From Candidatus Eiseniibacteriota bacterium (GTDB taxonomy: Bacteria; JAFGKV01): a stretch of 15,556 nt of DNA. The stretch covers positions 1 to 15,556 of the forward strand of contig JALOPK010000063.1 in the NCBI GenBank assembly GCA_025453925.1, written 5' to 3'. Positions 1-8,384 of this stretch are shown one piece after another. The number at the start of each line of letters is the position of its first letter. Positions within the stretch are counted from its first letter, which is position 1. The translations under genes and the position numbers were made by a program. The notes below the pieces were generated by a model. The model did no database searches. It saw nothing but the letters and a program-made list of their open reading frames with translations, and was not told the DNA's origin.

Positions 1-595
1 CCTCATCACGCTCCAGCATCCAGCGCGGCACCAGAAGCTCGGCTGGAGACAGGCGCTGGAGTTCCTCTCCTGCCTGGACAGGGGTCAACTCCGTCCCCAG
101 GAACTCGCCCGACGCCAGGTCAACGGCCGCCAATCCCCATAAGGGTGTGCCGGGATTCACTCCGGCCAGATAGTTCGGTTTGCCCGCGTCGAGCAGGCTT
201 TCGCTGAGGACCGTGCCGGGCGTGACGACCCTGACTACGTCCCTCCGAACGATCCCCTTGGCCTGCGCGGGATCTTCGAGCTGCTCGCAGATAGCGACCT
301 TGTAGCCTGCACCGACCAGGCGATCGATGTAGGGCTCTGCGCTGTGGAAGGGAATACCTGCCAGCGGAACGTCACCCCCGCGTGACGTGAGGGCGATGCC
401 GAGCACCCTCGCCGCGGTTGCGGCATCCTCGCCGAACGTCTCGTAGAAGTCGCCCAACCTGAAGAGGACGATCGTCCCCGGGTACCGTCGCTTGACGCCC
501 CAGTACTGGCGCATCATGGGCGTGGTGGTCGGGACGCCAGGCGCGACAGCCGTCTCTGTCACCGTGGACTTCCGTGGCGGGGACGCATGCGACAT
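1..595 (-). CDS. mutS: DNA mismatch repair ATPase MutS, N-terminal part (runs off the window)
   Basis: MutS recognises base mismatches and small loops and starts methyl-directed or nick-directed repair together with MutL. Only the first 198 codons are present; the gene continues past the left edge, so the connector, clamp and ATPase domains are not visible. What is seen is domain I: the TPMMRQYW start region, then GDFYETF containing the Phe-X-Glu mismatch-reading motif (F50, E52), then RGGDVPLAGIPFH, AICEQLEDP and VRVVTPGT, all close to known MutS proteins. The ATG at 595 gives the usual N-terminus plus a short polar leader of about 25 residues. No clear ribosome binding site precedes it, and the stop of the upstream gene is 10 bases away, so it is probably translated by coupling. 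It is the last visible gene of the miaB-lapA-lapB-TPR/SPOR-mutS run. Confidence 0.95.
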   Translation of the reverse strand, partial: MSHASPPRKSTVTETAVAPGVPTTTPMMRQYWGVKRRYPGTIVLFRLGDFYETFGEDAATAARVLGIALTSRGGDVPLAGIPFHSAEPYIDRLVGAGYKVAICEQLEDPAQAKGIVRRDVVRVVTPGTVLSESLLDAGKPNYLAGVNPGTPLWGLAAVDLASGEFLGTELTPVQAGEELQRLSPAELLVPRWMLERDE

Positions 596-605
596 CTTGA
601 GTCGA

Positions 606-1547
606 CTAGGGTGCGGGAACAACGGGCACGCCGCAGGGAGTCTGCACGACGGCCGTGAACCCGGAGGCGGCAAGCCTCCCCTGGGCGGCGGCGGCCTCCG
701 CGGTGCCGGCGAACGCCCCGGCGACCACGGTAAACATGGGCCCCTCTGGCGTCACGTCCACCCGAACCCACGCATCAACCGCTGCTCCCCTGGCGGCGGC
801 CTGCCATCGTTCCGCACCGGGGCGGCTCCGCCACGAGCCAAGGTGGAGACAGACGCGCTCCGCATCAGGGGCGACAGGGTCCGCGATGACACCCCCCAAC
901 GGCGAGTCGCCCGTCGGCCCGAGGCGTTGGCCGGCATAGACGGCCTGGGGAGTGCCGGCCGCAGTCGAGGCGAGCAGATGCCACGCCTCCAGGGCTCCGG
1001 CGGAGTCCCTCAAAGCCTCCCTGGCCCGCGCCAGATCGAAGAGGGCCAGTATCCTGGCTTCAGAGACTGCGTCGTACCGGGCGACTTCCGCGGCAAGCTC
1101 CGCAGCCTGTGAGAACTCGCCCAGTTCCATGTGGGCGGCGCACAGGAGCTCCTTTGCCATCCCGTGCCAGTAGGAACGGTCCCTGTCCAACAGCCCCGCG
1201 CTCCGGGCGTCTTCAAGCAAGGATGCGGCTTCACCCACCCGCTCGTTCTCCATCAGCGTGAGGCAAAGCCAGTAGAGGCGGTCCACCCTCGTGTCCGGAT
1301 CCCAGGTCGTGTTCGCCCGGGACTTCCACGCATCCATCGCTTCGCCCGCTCGGCCGAGGGAATACAGTGCTACCATGTACTCCAGCTGGGCGGTGTCGAG
1401 ACGGGCGCTATCCGAAAATGCGTCCCGAAGCTCGCTGATGCAGGCATCTGGATCGAAACTCCCGAGGGTGTCCGCGATGGCCGGCCACCCCGCTGTGGCC
1501 AACCACACCGCGGCGAGGACGGCGCGGCCGGGCTTGCGAGTGGTCAA
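606..1547 (-). CDS. Exported TPR protein with C-terminal SPOR domain
   Basis: A 313-residue protein. Residues 1-25 look like a signal peptide (TTRKPGR, then a hydrophobic stretch ending PAIA/D), so it should act in the periplasm. Residues 35-200 are alpha-helical and alanine/leucine-rich with TPR-like repeats (ALYSLGRAGEAMDAW, LTLMENERVGEAASLL, HMELGEFSQAAELA). Residues 231-302 form one SPOR domain: two similar halves, VCLHLGSWRSRPGAERW and FTVVAGAFAGTAEAAAAQ. SPOR domains bind septal peptidoglycan lacking stem peptides, which suggests a division or envelope role. The chosen start is TTG at 1547, which overlaps the lapB stop as TTGA and sits right before the signal peptide. Longer in-frame starts exist (GTG or ATG up to 1637) but would run far into lapB and bury the signal peptide. 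The specific function is not recognised. Confidence 0.8.
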   Translation of the reverse strand: MTTRKPGRAVLAAVWLATAGWPAIADTLGSFDPDACISELRDAFSDSARLDTAQLEYMVALYSLGRAGEAMDAWKSRANTTWDPDTRVDRLYWLCLTLMENERVGEAASLLEDARSAGLLDRDRSYWHGMAKELLCAAHMELGEFSQAAELAAEVARYDAVSEARILALFDLARAREALRDSAGALEAWHLLASTAAGTPQAVYAGQRLGPTGDSPLGGVIADPVAPDAERVCLHLGSWRSRPGAERWQAAARGAAVDAWVRVDVTPEGPMFTVVAGAFAGTAEAAAAQGRLAASGFTAVVQTPCGVPVVPAP

Positions 1548-2713
1548 GCGGGAGCCGACCGAACGAAGGCCCCGATTCGTGCGCACGCGGGACACCGCCA
1601 CACAAACTCCGCCGACGGCGCACCGCAATGAGGGCACCGGTACTGCGGGAGTCCATGACCAGACAGCCTCGCGATCTCACGGCAGGCAACCGAGGCCTCC
1701 TCGGCTCTGCCGAGGTCGCAGAGGAATGCCGCCATCAGAGCGCGGGGAAAACTGGCCGACGGAGCAGCGTCAACGGCCTGCTGGGCACGCTCCACCGCCT
1801 TCTCCAGTGATCCGATTCGTTCATCGTAGAGCGCCAGCCTGCAAAGCGTCTCAACGTCGCCGGGTCGCTTCTGGAGCATCGTGTCATAGATCTCCAGAAT
1901 GCGACCGTACTCGCCGGCGTCATAGAGAGCGCGTTCGATCCGAGAATAGGCTAGGTCAGCCAACTCAGGAACCTCATCCGCCAAGCGAAGCCACTCAGCA
2001 ACCGCCTTATCCTTCTCCCCCAGCTGCAAGAATACATCACCCGACAGGAGGCGCGCGGGACCGCACTTGGGATCATCCACCAGGGCCTTGCGAATATCGG
2101 CGCGTGCCCGCCTGACATTCCCGGAAACCAAAGCGTCCTGCGCGCGTTCCACCCGGTACAAAGCCGCCCGGGGGCGGGCGGAGTGAGCGCTGAGTTTCTC
2201 CAGACTGCGGGCGACCTCGAGAGCCCGGTCCCATCTGCCAGATTCTTCCAGTGCGCGCAACAGCCGCAACAGGAGTTGCTCTTCATTCCCGAGCGCGGCA
2301 AGGGCCCGCTGAATCACATCGACGGCCGCCTCAGTCTTGCCGGCAGCCCGGAAGTCGTCGGCAAGGGCGATCGCGGCGTCGCGGTGAAGAGCAGCGGGAC
2401 TGCCGGGAATGGCCAAGATCGACTGGTGCAGGCGCGTGGCCTGCTCCACAGCTCCCCTGGCGCGAAGCAAATCGCCGAGCCGAAGCCGCGCTTCGAGGGC
2501 GTATGGTCCCGACTCAACGGCTGCGCGGAACGCACGCGCGGCCTCGTCTTTCCTGCCCCGCAGGAGATGATGGAGCCCTTCAAGATAGTCAGGATACGTC
2601 CAGGCTCGATCTTTCCTCGCGCGTGCGTTGCTGGCGCGGCGCAACAGAACAAATGCCGCCACCGCCATGGCAAGCAGGACCAGCAGCAGCGCCGTGTTCC
2701 CCTCAGGTGTCAT
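1544..2713 (-). CDS. lapB: Lipopolysaccharide assembly protein LapB (YciM)
   Basis: LapB is an inner-membrane-anchored TPR protein that presents LpxC, the committed enzyme of lipid A synthesis, to the protease FtsH and so limits LPS production; in E. coli it is checked by PbgA/YejM. Seen here: an N-terminal membrane anchor at about residues 7-24, TPR-type helical repeats from about 45 to 345, and a C-terminal rubredoxin-type metal knuckle with Cys360, Cys363, Cys374 and Cys377 (YRCPHC and WRCPAC). The length, 389 residues, equals that of the E. coli protein as I recall it. The ATG at 2713 follows AGGAGG with a six-base spacer and overlaps the lapA stop as ATGA. The order lapA-lapB is the same as in E. 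coli, which makes the call firm. It implies that the organism makes lipid A. Confidence 0.93.
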   Translation of the reverse strand: MTPEGNTALLLVLLAMAVAAFVLLRRASNARARKDRAWTYPDYLEGLHHLLRGRKDEAARAFRAAVESGPYALEARLRLGDLLRARGAVEQATRLHQSILAIPGSPAALHRDAAIALADDFRAAGKTEAAVDVIQRALAALGNEEQLLLRLLRALEESGRWDRALEVARSLEKLSAHSARPRAALYRVERAQDALVSGNVRRARADIRKALVDDPKCGPARLLSGDVFLQLGEKDKAVAEWLRLADEVPELADLAYSRIERALYDAGEYGRILEIYDTMLQKRPGDVETLCRLALYDERIGSLEKAVERAQQAVDAAPSASFPRALMAAFLCDLGRAEEASVACREIARLSGHGLPQYRCPHCGAPSAEFVWRCPACARIGAFVRSAPA

Positions 2714-3054
2714 CCCGTTCCTCCTTCGTCACCCCCACCCAGGTCCGCCGTGAGGGCGTCGTCTATCTCCTGGAGCGGAATCCGCTGGAACCCCTGGAGC
2801 TGTTCGGTCATCCGATCGCGTTCCTTACGGACGCCGCGCACTTTCGCCTGCATCTTGAAGTACTCGACGCTGGCGATGAAGAACATGACGACCATGCCCA
2901 GGAGGAAGGCAGCCAGAAGAACCAGCAGCAGAGGTGCCTCCGGGATCTCGCGACCGACCCATAGGCCCCTCACGGTGAGCGATGAGTTCTGGAACCCGAA
3001 AAACAAAAGAACTGCAAAGAGAACCGCCACCAGGAGCCATCTGAGAAACCACAT
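2710..3054 (-). CDS. lapA: Lipopolysaccharide assembly protein LapA (DUF1049)
   Basis: A 114-residue membrane protein of the LapA/YciS family, which works with LapB in control of LPS synthesis at the inner membrane. There are two membrane segments (about residues 3-21 and 40-62) joined by FQNSSLTVRGLWVGREIP, where the FQN element is typical of DUF1049. A charged helix that may form a coiled coil follows (about 64-90, EYFKMQAKVRGVRKERDRM). The tail is acidic and glycine-rich. The ATG at 3054 lies one base after the miaB stop and six bases after AAGGAGG, the best ribosome binding site in the window. Its stop overlaps the lapB start. Short length and fast divergence are usual for this family. 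Confidence 0.9.
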   Translation of the reverse strand: MWFLRWLLVAVLFAVLLFFGFQNSSLTVRGLWVGREIPEAPLLLVLLAAFLLGMVVMFFIASVEYFKMQAKVRGVRKERDRMTEQLQGFQRIPLQEIDDALTADLGGGDEGGTG

Positions 3055-3055
3055 C

Positions 3056-4330
3056 TCACGCCTCCTTGTCAGGCACGCCGCAAAGGGTGTGCCCTCGCAG
3101 GCCAGTTATCGTCACAGACACCATCGAGCCCGGCACGTGATGTCCCTGTACCACAACGACTCTGCCGTTGCGCGTCTTTCCCGCCGAGCATCCGGCATCC
3201 AATCGGTCAGGTCCATCCACCAGAACCTCCATCCGGTGTCCAATGGACCCAGCGACCTTTGAGTGGAGCGCGCCGTGATGCGCGGCGATCAGCCGGGCAA
3301 GCCGTTCGCGCTTGATCTCGAGCGGCACCTGCTCATCCATTGTCGCTGAGGGTGTCAACGCCCGAGGGGAGAACATGAATGTGAACGCCGTGTCGAACTC
3401 GAGTGTGCGCACCAGGGATTCGGTCGCCAGATAATCGTCCTCGGTCTCGCCCGGGAATCCGACGATTACGTCGGTTGACAGACCGAGGTCCGGCATCAGC
3501 GCGCGGGCCTGCTCCACGATCGCGTTGAACTGCGACACCGTGTATCCCCTTCCCATTCTGGCAAGTATCCGATCCGAGCCGGACTGCAGCGGCAGATGCA
3601 GCCTGTGCTCCACCGCGGGCTCTGACGCCATCACCGTCAGAAGTTCGTGACCCACGTCCGCAGGATACGGAGCCGTGAACCGGATGCGCTTCACGCCGGG
3701 CAGCCTGCACAGCCCGCGGACAAGGGCCCCGAATGTCACCCCTCGATACTTGTATGCCGACACACGCTGCCCGAGCAAGTCAAGTTCGACGCAACCGGCG
3801 CGGAGGGCCTCGCTCGCGAGTTCTGACACGTACGATGGGGGGAATGACACCTCGGGACCCCTCGTTCGCGGGACCACACAGAATGTACACCGATGGCCGC
3901 ATCCGCGCATGACCGGAATCCAGGCCTTGATACCGGCAGCGCGCCGCACCTCGGTGCTCCCCCTGATCCAGGGGCGGTCCCCCAAGGCGATTCCTCCCCC
4001 GTCGATCCATGAGGGAATCTCGTCCAGCCGGGAGGGAGACACCATCATGTGGAGGGCGGGCAGCTCCTTGCGGAGGTTTTCGCCGCGCCACTCCGCCGCG
4101 CAGCCGATCAGTGCGACCTTGGGCCGATGCGGCGCTCTGAGCAGCTCCCGGACACGGGCGACTGCCTTGTCCTCGGCTTTCGCCCGGACAACGCATCCGT
4201 TCACCAGCACCAGGTCCGCACCGCGAGCATCGACAGCCTCGGCCCACCCGGCTGCCGCAAGAAGCCCGGCCACCCGCTCGCTGTCGGCCTTGTTCATCTG
4301 GCAACCCATGGTTTCGATGTGAAACTTCAT
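3056..4330 (-). CDS. miaB: tRNA methylthiotransferase MiaB
   Basis: A radical-SAM enzyme that converts i6A37 to ms2i6A37 in tRNAs reading UNN codons, using two iron-sulfur clusters. The 424-residue protein has the N-terminal UPF0004 domain with its three cluster cysteines (C10 in MGCQMN, C46 in NGCVVR, C77 in IGCAAEW). The radical-SAM CX3CX2C is C144, C148, C151 in GCGHRCTFCVVPRTRG. It also has GRGYT, DVIVGFPGET, FTFMFSPR and a C-terminal TRAM domain from about 358. GCQMN and the overall layout favour MiaB over MtaB or RimO. The ATG at 4330 starts directly on MKFHIETMGC, is preceded by GGAG at six bases, and overlaps the stop of the Wzy-like gene as ATGA; an in-frame extension upstream has no homology. 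Oddity: the second motif reads NGC where MiaB usually has NTC. Confidence 0.9.
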   Translation of the reverse strand: MKFHIETMGCQMNKADSERVAGLLAAAGWAEAVDARGADLVLVNGCVVRAKAEDKAVARVRELLRAPHRPKVALIGCAAEWRGENLRKELPALHMMVSPSRLDEIPSWIDGGGIALGDRPWIRGSTEVRRAAGIKAWIPVMRGCGHRCTFCVVPRTRGPEVSFPPSYVSELASEALRAGCVELDLLGQRVSAYKYRGVTFGALVRGLCRLPGVKRIRFTAPYPADVGHELLTVMASEPAVEHRLHLPLQSGSDRILARMGRGYTVSQFNAIVEQARALMPDLGLSTDVIVGFPGETEDDYLATESLVRTLEFDTAFTFMFSPRALTPSATMDEQVPLEIKRERLARLIAAHHGALHSKVAGSIGHRMEVLVDGPDRLDAGCSAGKTRNGRVVVVQGHHVPGSMVSVTITGLRGHTLCGVPDKEA

Positions 4331-5484
4331 GCGCTGCTCCGCCCCTGAGAAGCCGTGGCGGCCAGCCACCCGGCGAGACTCCAGAAGACCACCTGCTGGC
4401 TGTAGTCGCGCCACGTGCAATCCACGAGGCCGTGGAGCACCACCCCCACCAGCAAGAGAGTGGCTCCCCAACCGAAAGGACGCAGCCACGGGCGGGGATC
4501 TCGCCGGACGGTCTCTGCATCCCGCATCATGGCCACGAACACGCCGATCAGCGCCGCCACCCCCAGCAGCCCGGTCTCAGCCCAGGTCTGGAGAAGCATG
4601 TTGTGGACGTGCTTGCCGGCAAGGGTGGGGATTTCTGCCCCGAGATGAGAAAGCATCGCGAACCAGAGCGTATCGTAACCGCTGCCCCCCCAGGGGTTCT
4701 CACCGATCACGCGAAAAACGGCATTCCACATCTGCAGCCGGAAGAGGTTCGTCGAGAAACCGGCGTCCGCCACGCTTCTCGCCCGAGCTCCGAAAGGGCC
4801 GGGAAACAGCGCGAGCACGAGTGCGCAGCCCGTCAGGATCAGAACGGCGCGCCCCCACCCCCAGCGCCGCCGGGCGATGAGCAGGCATGCACCAAGCAGA
4901 CCCAGCCACGCCCCGCGTGAAAGGCCCAAGGCGATGGCCGCAAGCAGCAAGACGGCAAGGGGAACGGCGACACGCCGCGCCTTCCGGCCACCGGAATCCG
5001 CCACGCCGATCGCGAAGAGGGCCATCGTCAGTTCGAATCCCGCTCGGCTGTTTGTATGGCCCATGAGATCAACGGAGTCATGGGTGAGTCGGCCATGCGC
5101 CACCGCCGCGGCAATCGTTCGAATTGCGCTGAACACCGCCCACGAGAGCCACGCTGCCGCGAAACCCATCACCACCCCCGGCACCCGGCGGGACAACGTG
5201 TACGCGCAGACGAAGATTGCCGCAAATGTGGCCAGCGTGACCCACTGCATCCGGGCGTACGCCATGCCTAAGGTCGGGATGGCCACTACCGGGAGGACGG
5301 ACACGGCGCAAAGCCCCAGATAGAGGAGCGGAAGATCACGCGACCATGGCCCACGCGTCCTCAGGATCGGAGTGAGAAGAACCAAAGCAGCAGCAAGGAG
5401 CACGCCGATCATCGCGTCGTGGAGCAGTGACCATCCTGCAACGATGGCTGGCATGGTCGATGGAAGCCTGATGGGATACCACAC
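4327..5484 (-). CDS. O-antigen ligase / polymerase family membrane protein (Wzy/WaaL type)
   Basis: An integral inner-membrane protein of about 385 residues with roughly ten hydrophobic segments, of the Wzy_C (O-antigen ligase) superfamily. These proteins join undecaprenyl-linked glycans to each other (Wzy) or to lipid A-core or another acceptor (WaaL) on the periplasmic side. Family signs are LSRGAWLGL at 188-196, NPWGGSGYDT at 263-272 in the large periplasmic loop, and the HVHNMLLQTWAETG region near 292-305, whose His and Glu match the conserved positions of the family. Polymerase and ligase cannot be told apart from sequence alone. The GTG at 5484 is the first ordinary start codon, but the frame stays open upstream and encodes a further hydrophobic segment, so the true N-terminus may be longer. 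It lies between the GT-C fusion and miaB and overlaps miaB by four bases. Confidence 0.82.
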   Translation of the reverse strand: MWYPIRLPSTMPAIVAGWSLLHDAMIGVLLAAALVLLTPILRTRGPWSRDLPLLYLGLCAVSVLPVVAIPTLGMAYARMQWVTLATFAAIFVCAYTLSRRVPGVVMGFAAAWLSWAVFSAIRTIAAAVAHGRLTHDSVDLMGHTNSRAGFELTMALFAIGVADSGGRKARRVAVPLAVLLLAAIALGLSRGAWLGLLGACLLIARRRWGWGRAVLILTGCALVLALFPGPFGARARSVADAGFSTNLFRLQMWNAVFRVIGENPWGGSGYDTLWFAMLSHLGAEIPTLAGKHVHNMLLQTWAETGLLGVAALIGVFVAMMRDAETVRRDPRPWLRPFGWGATLLLVGVVLHGLVDCTWRDYSQQVVFWSLAGWLAATASQGRSSA

Positions 5485-5537
5485 GAGTCCAAGAACGATG
5501 ATGCTCAGCCCCAGGCAGCCGGCTCGTAGGGTCAGCT

Positions 5538-5543
5538 CTCCTC
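5538..5543 (-). promoter_or_regulatory. Possible Shine-Dalgarno for the Wzy/WaaL-type gene
   Basis: GAGGAG on the minus strand lies just after the stop of the GT-C fusion gene. It is in the right place to serve the Wzy/WaaL-type gene, but no ATG, GTG or TTG follows at 5-9 bases in that frame. The in-frame codons after it spell a hydrophobic stretch (LRAGCLGLSIIVLGLV) that would make a natural first membrane helix. A CTG at 5535 is only two bases away. The site therefore argues for a longer protein with an unusual start, or for a start-codon change. Confidence 0.3.
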
Positions 5544-5549
5544 GACCGC

Positions 5550-8384
5550 CTACGGCGTCTCGAATCGGAATTGGAGCTCCTCCTCGACCATGGCCACCCT
5601 ATCGATCACCAGATTGCGGTCCTCGCCCTTGGATGGGTTCACGTAGTCGTTCGGGAAACGGAAGCGGACGGCCCGCAGCCCGGGGTCGGGGGAGGCCGCT
5701 GCGGAATACGTCCGCCATTCCCGGTCGGGAACGTCAAGCTCCCGGACTACCTCCCCGCCGATTTCCACGATCAGCCGGGGCCACTGACCTGCGGCCGGCG
5801 TACCACGGGCGGTGATCTCGAACGTCACCGGGCCCCCGGGGAAACGGAAGGAGTGTACGAGCCCGGCATCTCCGACATTGATCCCGCCCGGAACCGGAAA
5901 TCCCGGATGTTGATCCATGTTCTCCGCTTCCACGGTCACTCGGCGCACCCCGGCCGTGCGCCACGCGACCAGCCGGGCGATGGGGGCGGCAGCAAGATGC
6001 TCGCCCCCACCGGTCAGCACCGGCAGGGCGTTTCCCGCCTCGTCTGCAAAGCTGAGGGAAATGACCACATCGTCGGGGTAGCGACGGGGAGCTTCCCGAT
6101 ACAGGAAGTTCAGGGCCAGAGAATCGGCGCCGGTGATGCCGGCATCAAATCCGGAATCTGGGAGACTGAACGACCACCCTCCCGAAGGTGGCCTAAGCAT
6201 GGGGACCGAGTTCTCGGATTGCGCCAGCAGCACAGGCCGAACACCCGTGCGGGACCGCGCCACCGTCGCCCAGGAAACCACCAGCGCCACTTCGTCTCCC
6301 GGCTTCCACGTCTGTGTCGAGAATTCCGCGGAACGCACGGCGACCACGCGCCCGAACTCATAATCGAAGATCGCCTTGCCGCCCATGGTTTGGATGCGAC
6401 CATCCAGAGCATCGGCCTCACCAGTCCTTCCCAGATCGCGATAGAGCCTGGCCAGAAGCTGCGCGGCCTGCACATGGCGGTTCTCCAGGACGAGGGCCTT
6501 CTCAAGGCAAGAGACGGCTGCGGGAAGGCGCCCTGCCGCCGCAATGAGCCGACCTTGCTCGTACAGCGGCCGGGGATCCGAGCTGTCTGCCCGGGCAGCC
6601 CGGGCATACCAGGATACGGCCCCGTCGGCATCTCCTTCACGTTCGGCGATCATGGCCATGCCCATCAAGGCGGGCAGACTGGTCGGCGATCGCCCCAACA
6701 CCTGCTGCAATGCCGCTTGAGCCGAGTCGGACCTCCCTGCCTCAAGATAGAGCCGAGCCATGATCACTCGTGCATGATCCGCCTCATCGCCACCCGAGGC
6801 CAACCGTTCCTGTTCGACGCTCCACTGGGATTCGGAGGCGCGCAACCATGGCGTGGCCAGGCACACTACCGAGCCTCCCCAGGGTGTGGGGAACCGTTTC
6901 AGCTCCTCGAAGTTGCGATCAAGGCTGGCGCGGACGCGTTCGGGAACATGAGCGTACAGGTCGCTTTGATAGAGAATCGCCCAGCAGGCGGGGGAGGCCC
7001 GAACAAGGCTGTCGACCTGGCCCCCCAAGGTCGGCGTGATGATCTCGACCCCGGAAAGGGCCTGACCGAGATGTGCCTGAATAAGTCGCGTCGCCCAGGG
7101 GGGAGTCACCATTGCGGCCTGGGCGAGCACTCCCCGCGGGGACAGATACTCCGCAGCCAACGCCCAGGCATCCTCGACGTTCGGGTTGGTACGATAGCCT
7201 GCGTACGCCTTGCGGGCGGTCGACTGCCCGAACCAGCCGACCAGAAGGCCCAGCACGACCACCGCCGGGAACAGGCTGAGCTTGAGGCCAGCGATCCTGC
7301 GAAGACTGCTCAGGGCGTACTCACCGCACAGAACAAGCCCGCGGGCAGTTGCAAGGGACAGGGGAACAAAGAGGGTATTCAACACGGCCGGGTCTTGCGG
7401 ACGCCTGGCATTGAAGAGCAGCAGATTGATTGCGGGAATGCCCACCACGAACCACAGGAGCAGAAAGACCATCGGCCTTCGGGACCGTTTGTCGACGTAC
7501 ACCCTGCGTAAATCGTCAACCCGTATGATACGCTTTTTCAGACTCCCCACAACGCCCACCACCGCCAGAATCCCCAAGAGCCGGGGACCCCAGACGCCAT
7601 GGCCGAAGAGGTAGTTGTGAAGGAACCCGAAGTACCTGAGATTCATCAGCGGCGGCTTGGCGATGGGCGGATTTGCCTCCCGGCTGGTGAGCATCCACGT
7701 TACCGACCACAGCGCGCACACCGCAACCGCCACCGGCACTGCCGAAACATACTGCCATACGGGAGGCCTCAGCTCGGCGCCGTCCCGCCGCGTGCGCTGG
7801 GAGATGATGGCGCCTCCCACCGCCGCAACGGCGATCAGCAGGGGCACGGCCTGGAAGCCCGAAAGCGCGGCAATGATCCCGGATGCTCCCAATGCGATCC
7901 ACACTGGCCAGGCGGAGGAACGCAGGGCCAGCCCGAACAACGATGCGGTTGCAGCGTGCCAGAACATCTGGAATGCGTCGGGCACCGCCGACTGGGCGGC
8001 CTGGAGCAACCGCAGTGACCCCAACCCAAGGAATGCCGCGGCAAGGCCCTCCATCGGGCCGAACAGCGCCCATCCCGCTGCCGCAATGGCCGCGATTGCG
8101 GCGACAGCCGTCAGCCACGAGACGTTTCGAGCCCTGAGGATGTCCGCGCCGCCTACGCCGAACCCGCGCAACACCGCCCTGTGCGCCGGGCTTTGATACT
8201 CCACGTGCGGAAGGCGAAGCGCAGGCGCAGAGCGCGACGCTGACTCGGCGACGGTGGCGATCTCCCCCTCCATCAAAACGGCGCGTCGGATTCCGACGCG
8301 GAACCACACCGATGAGGCAATCACGGTCAGGGCCATCACCAGTAGAACAGCCCGCGAGGGTAGTGCCAGTTGTTCCTTTTTCAC
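5550..8384 (-). CDS. GT-C (GT39/ArnT-like) membrane glycosyltransferase fused to TPRs and a CBM60-like domain
   Basis: A 944-residue protein. Residues 12-380 are polytopic and resemble the GT39/PMT-ArnT fold: one helix, a periplasmic loop with acidic EGEIATVAES in the place of the usual Asp-Glu catalytic motif, YQSPAHRAV, then ARNVSWLTAVAAI and GWALFG. This class moves a sugar from a polyprenyl-phosphate donor to an acceptor outside the membrane. Residues about 535-660 are TPR-like repeats (ARLYLEAGRSDSAQAAL, AMIAEREGDADGAVSWY). A beta-rich region spans 690-800. The C-terminal module (about 815-935) begins VTVEAENM and has ARGTPAAGQWP, W890 and Y893, then FPNDYVNPSKGEDRNLVID, like calcium-dependent xylan-binding modules. 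The GTG start has GGGAG at seven bases and overlaps the lipoprotein stop as GTGA. The donor and acceptor are unknown. Confidence 0.72.
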   Translation of the reverse strand: MKKEQLALPSRAVLLVMALTVIASSVWFRVGIRRAVLMEGEIATVAESASRSAPALRLPHVEYQSPAHRAVLRGFGVGGADILRARNVSWLTAVAAIAAIAAAGWALFGPMEGLAAAFLGLGSLRLLQAAQSAVPDAFQMFWHAATASLFGLALRSSAWPVWIALGASGIIAALSGFQAVPLLIAVAAVGGAIISQRTRRDGAELRPPVWQYVSAVPVAVAVCALWSVTWMLTSREANPPIAKPPLMNLRYFGFLHNYLFGHGVWGPRLLGILAVVGVVGSLKKRIIRVDDLRRVYVDKRSRRPMVFLLLWFVVGIPAINLLLFNARRPQDPAVLNTLFVPLSLATARGLVLCGEYALSSLRRIAGLKLSLFPAVVVLGLLVGWFGQSTARKAYAGYRTNPNVEDAWALAAEYLSPRGVLAQAAMVTPPWATRLIQAHLGQALSGVEIITPTLGGQVDSLVRASPACWAILYQSDLYAHVPERVRASLDRNFEELKRFPTPWGGSVVCLATPWLRASESQWSVEQERLASGGDEADHARVIMARLYLEAGRSDSAQAALQQVLGRSPTSLPALMGMAMIAEREGDADGAVSWYARAARADSSDPRPLYEQGRLIAAAGRLPAAVSCLEKALVLENRHVQAAQLLARLYRDLGRTGEADALDGRIQTMGGKAIFDYEFGRVVAVRSAEFSTQTWKPGDEVALVVSWATVARSRTGVRPVLLAQSENSVPMLRPPSGGWSFSLPDSGFDAGITGADSLALNFLYREAPRRYPDDVVISLSFADEAGNALPVLTGGGEHLAAAPIARLVAWRTAGVRRVTVEAENMDQHPGFPVPGGINVGDAGLVHSFRFPGGPVTFEITARGTPAAGQWPRLIVEIGGEVVRELDVPDREWRTYSAAASPDPGLRAVRFRFPNDYVNPSKGEDRNLVIDRVAMVEEELQFRFETP

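Noticed and set aside
492-2115. Several overlapping plus-strand open frames opposite mutS, the SPOR gene and lapB
   Set aside because: They compete with genes that have clear domains; their composition is that of a frame shadow.
2183-3262. A 359-codon plus-strand open frame opposite lapB, lapA and miaB
   Set aside because: It crosses three real genes on the other strand and its low-complexity basic protein has no recognisable motif.
5571-7511. A 646-codon open frame on the plus strand opposite the GT-C gene
   Set aside because: It is antisense to a well-supported gene, its protein is rich in Gly, Pro, His and Arg with no domain, and such frames are expected in GC-rich DNA.
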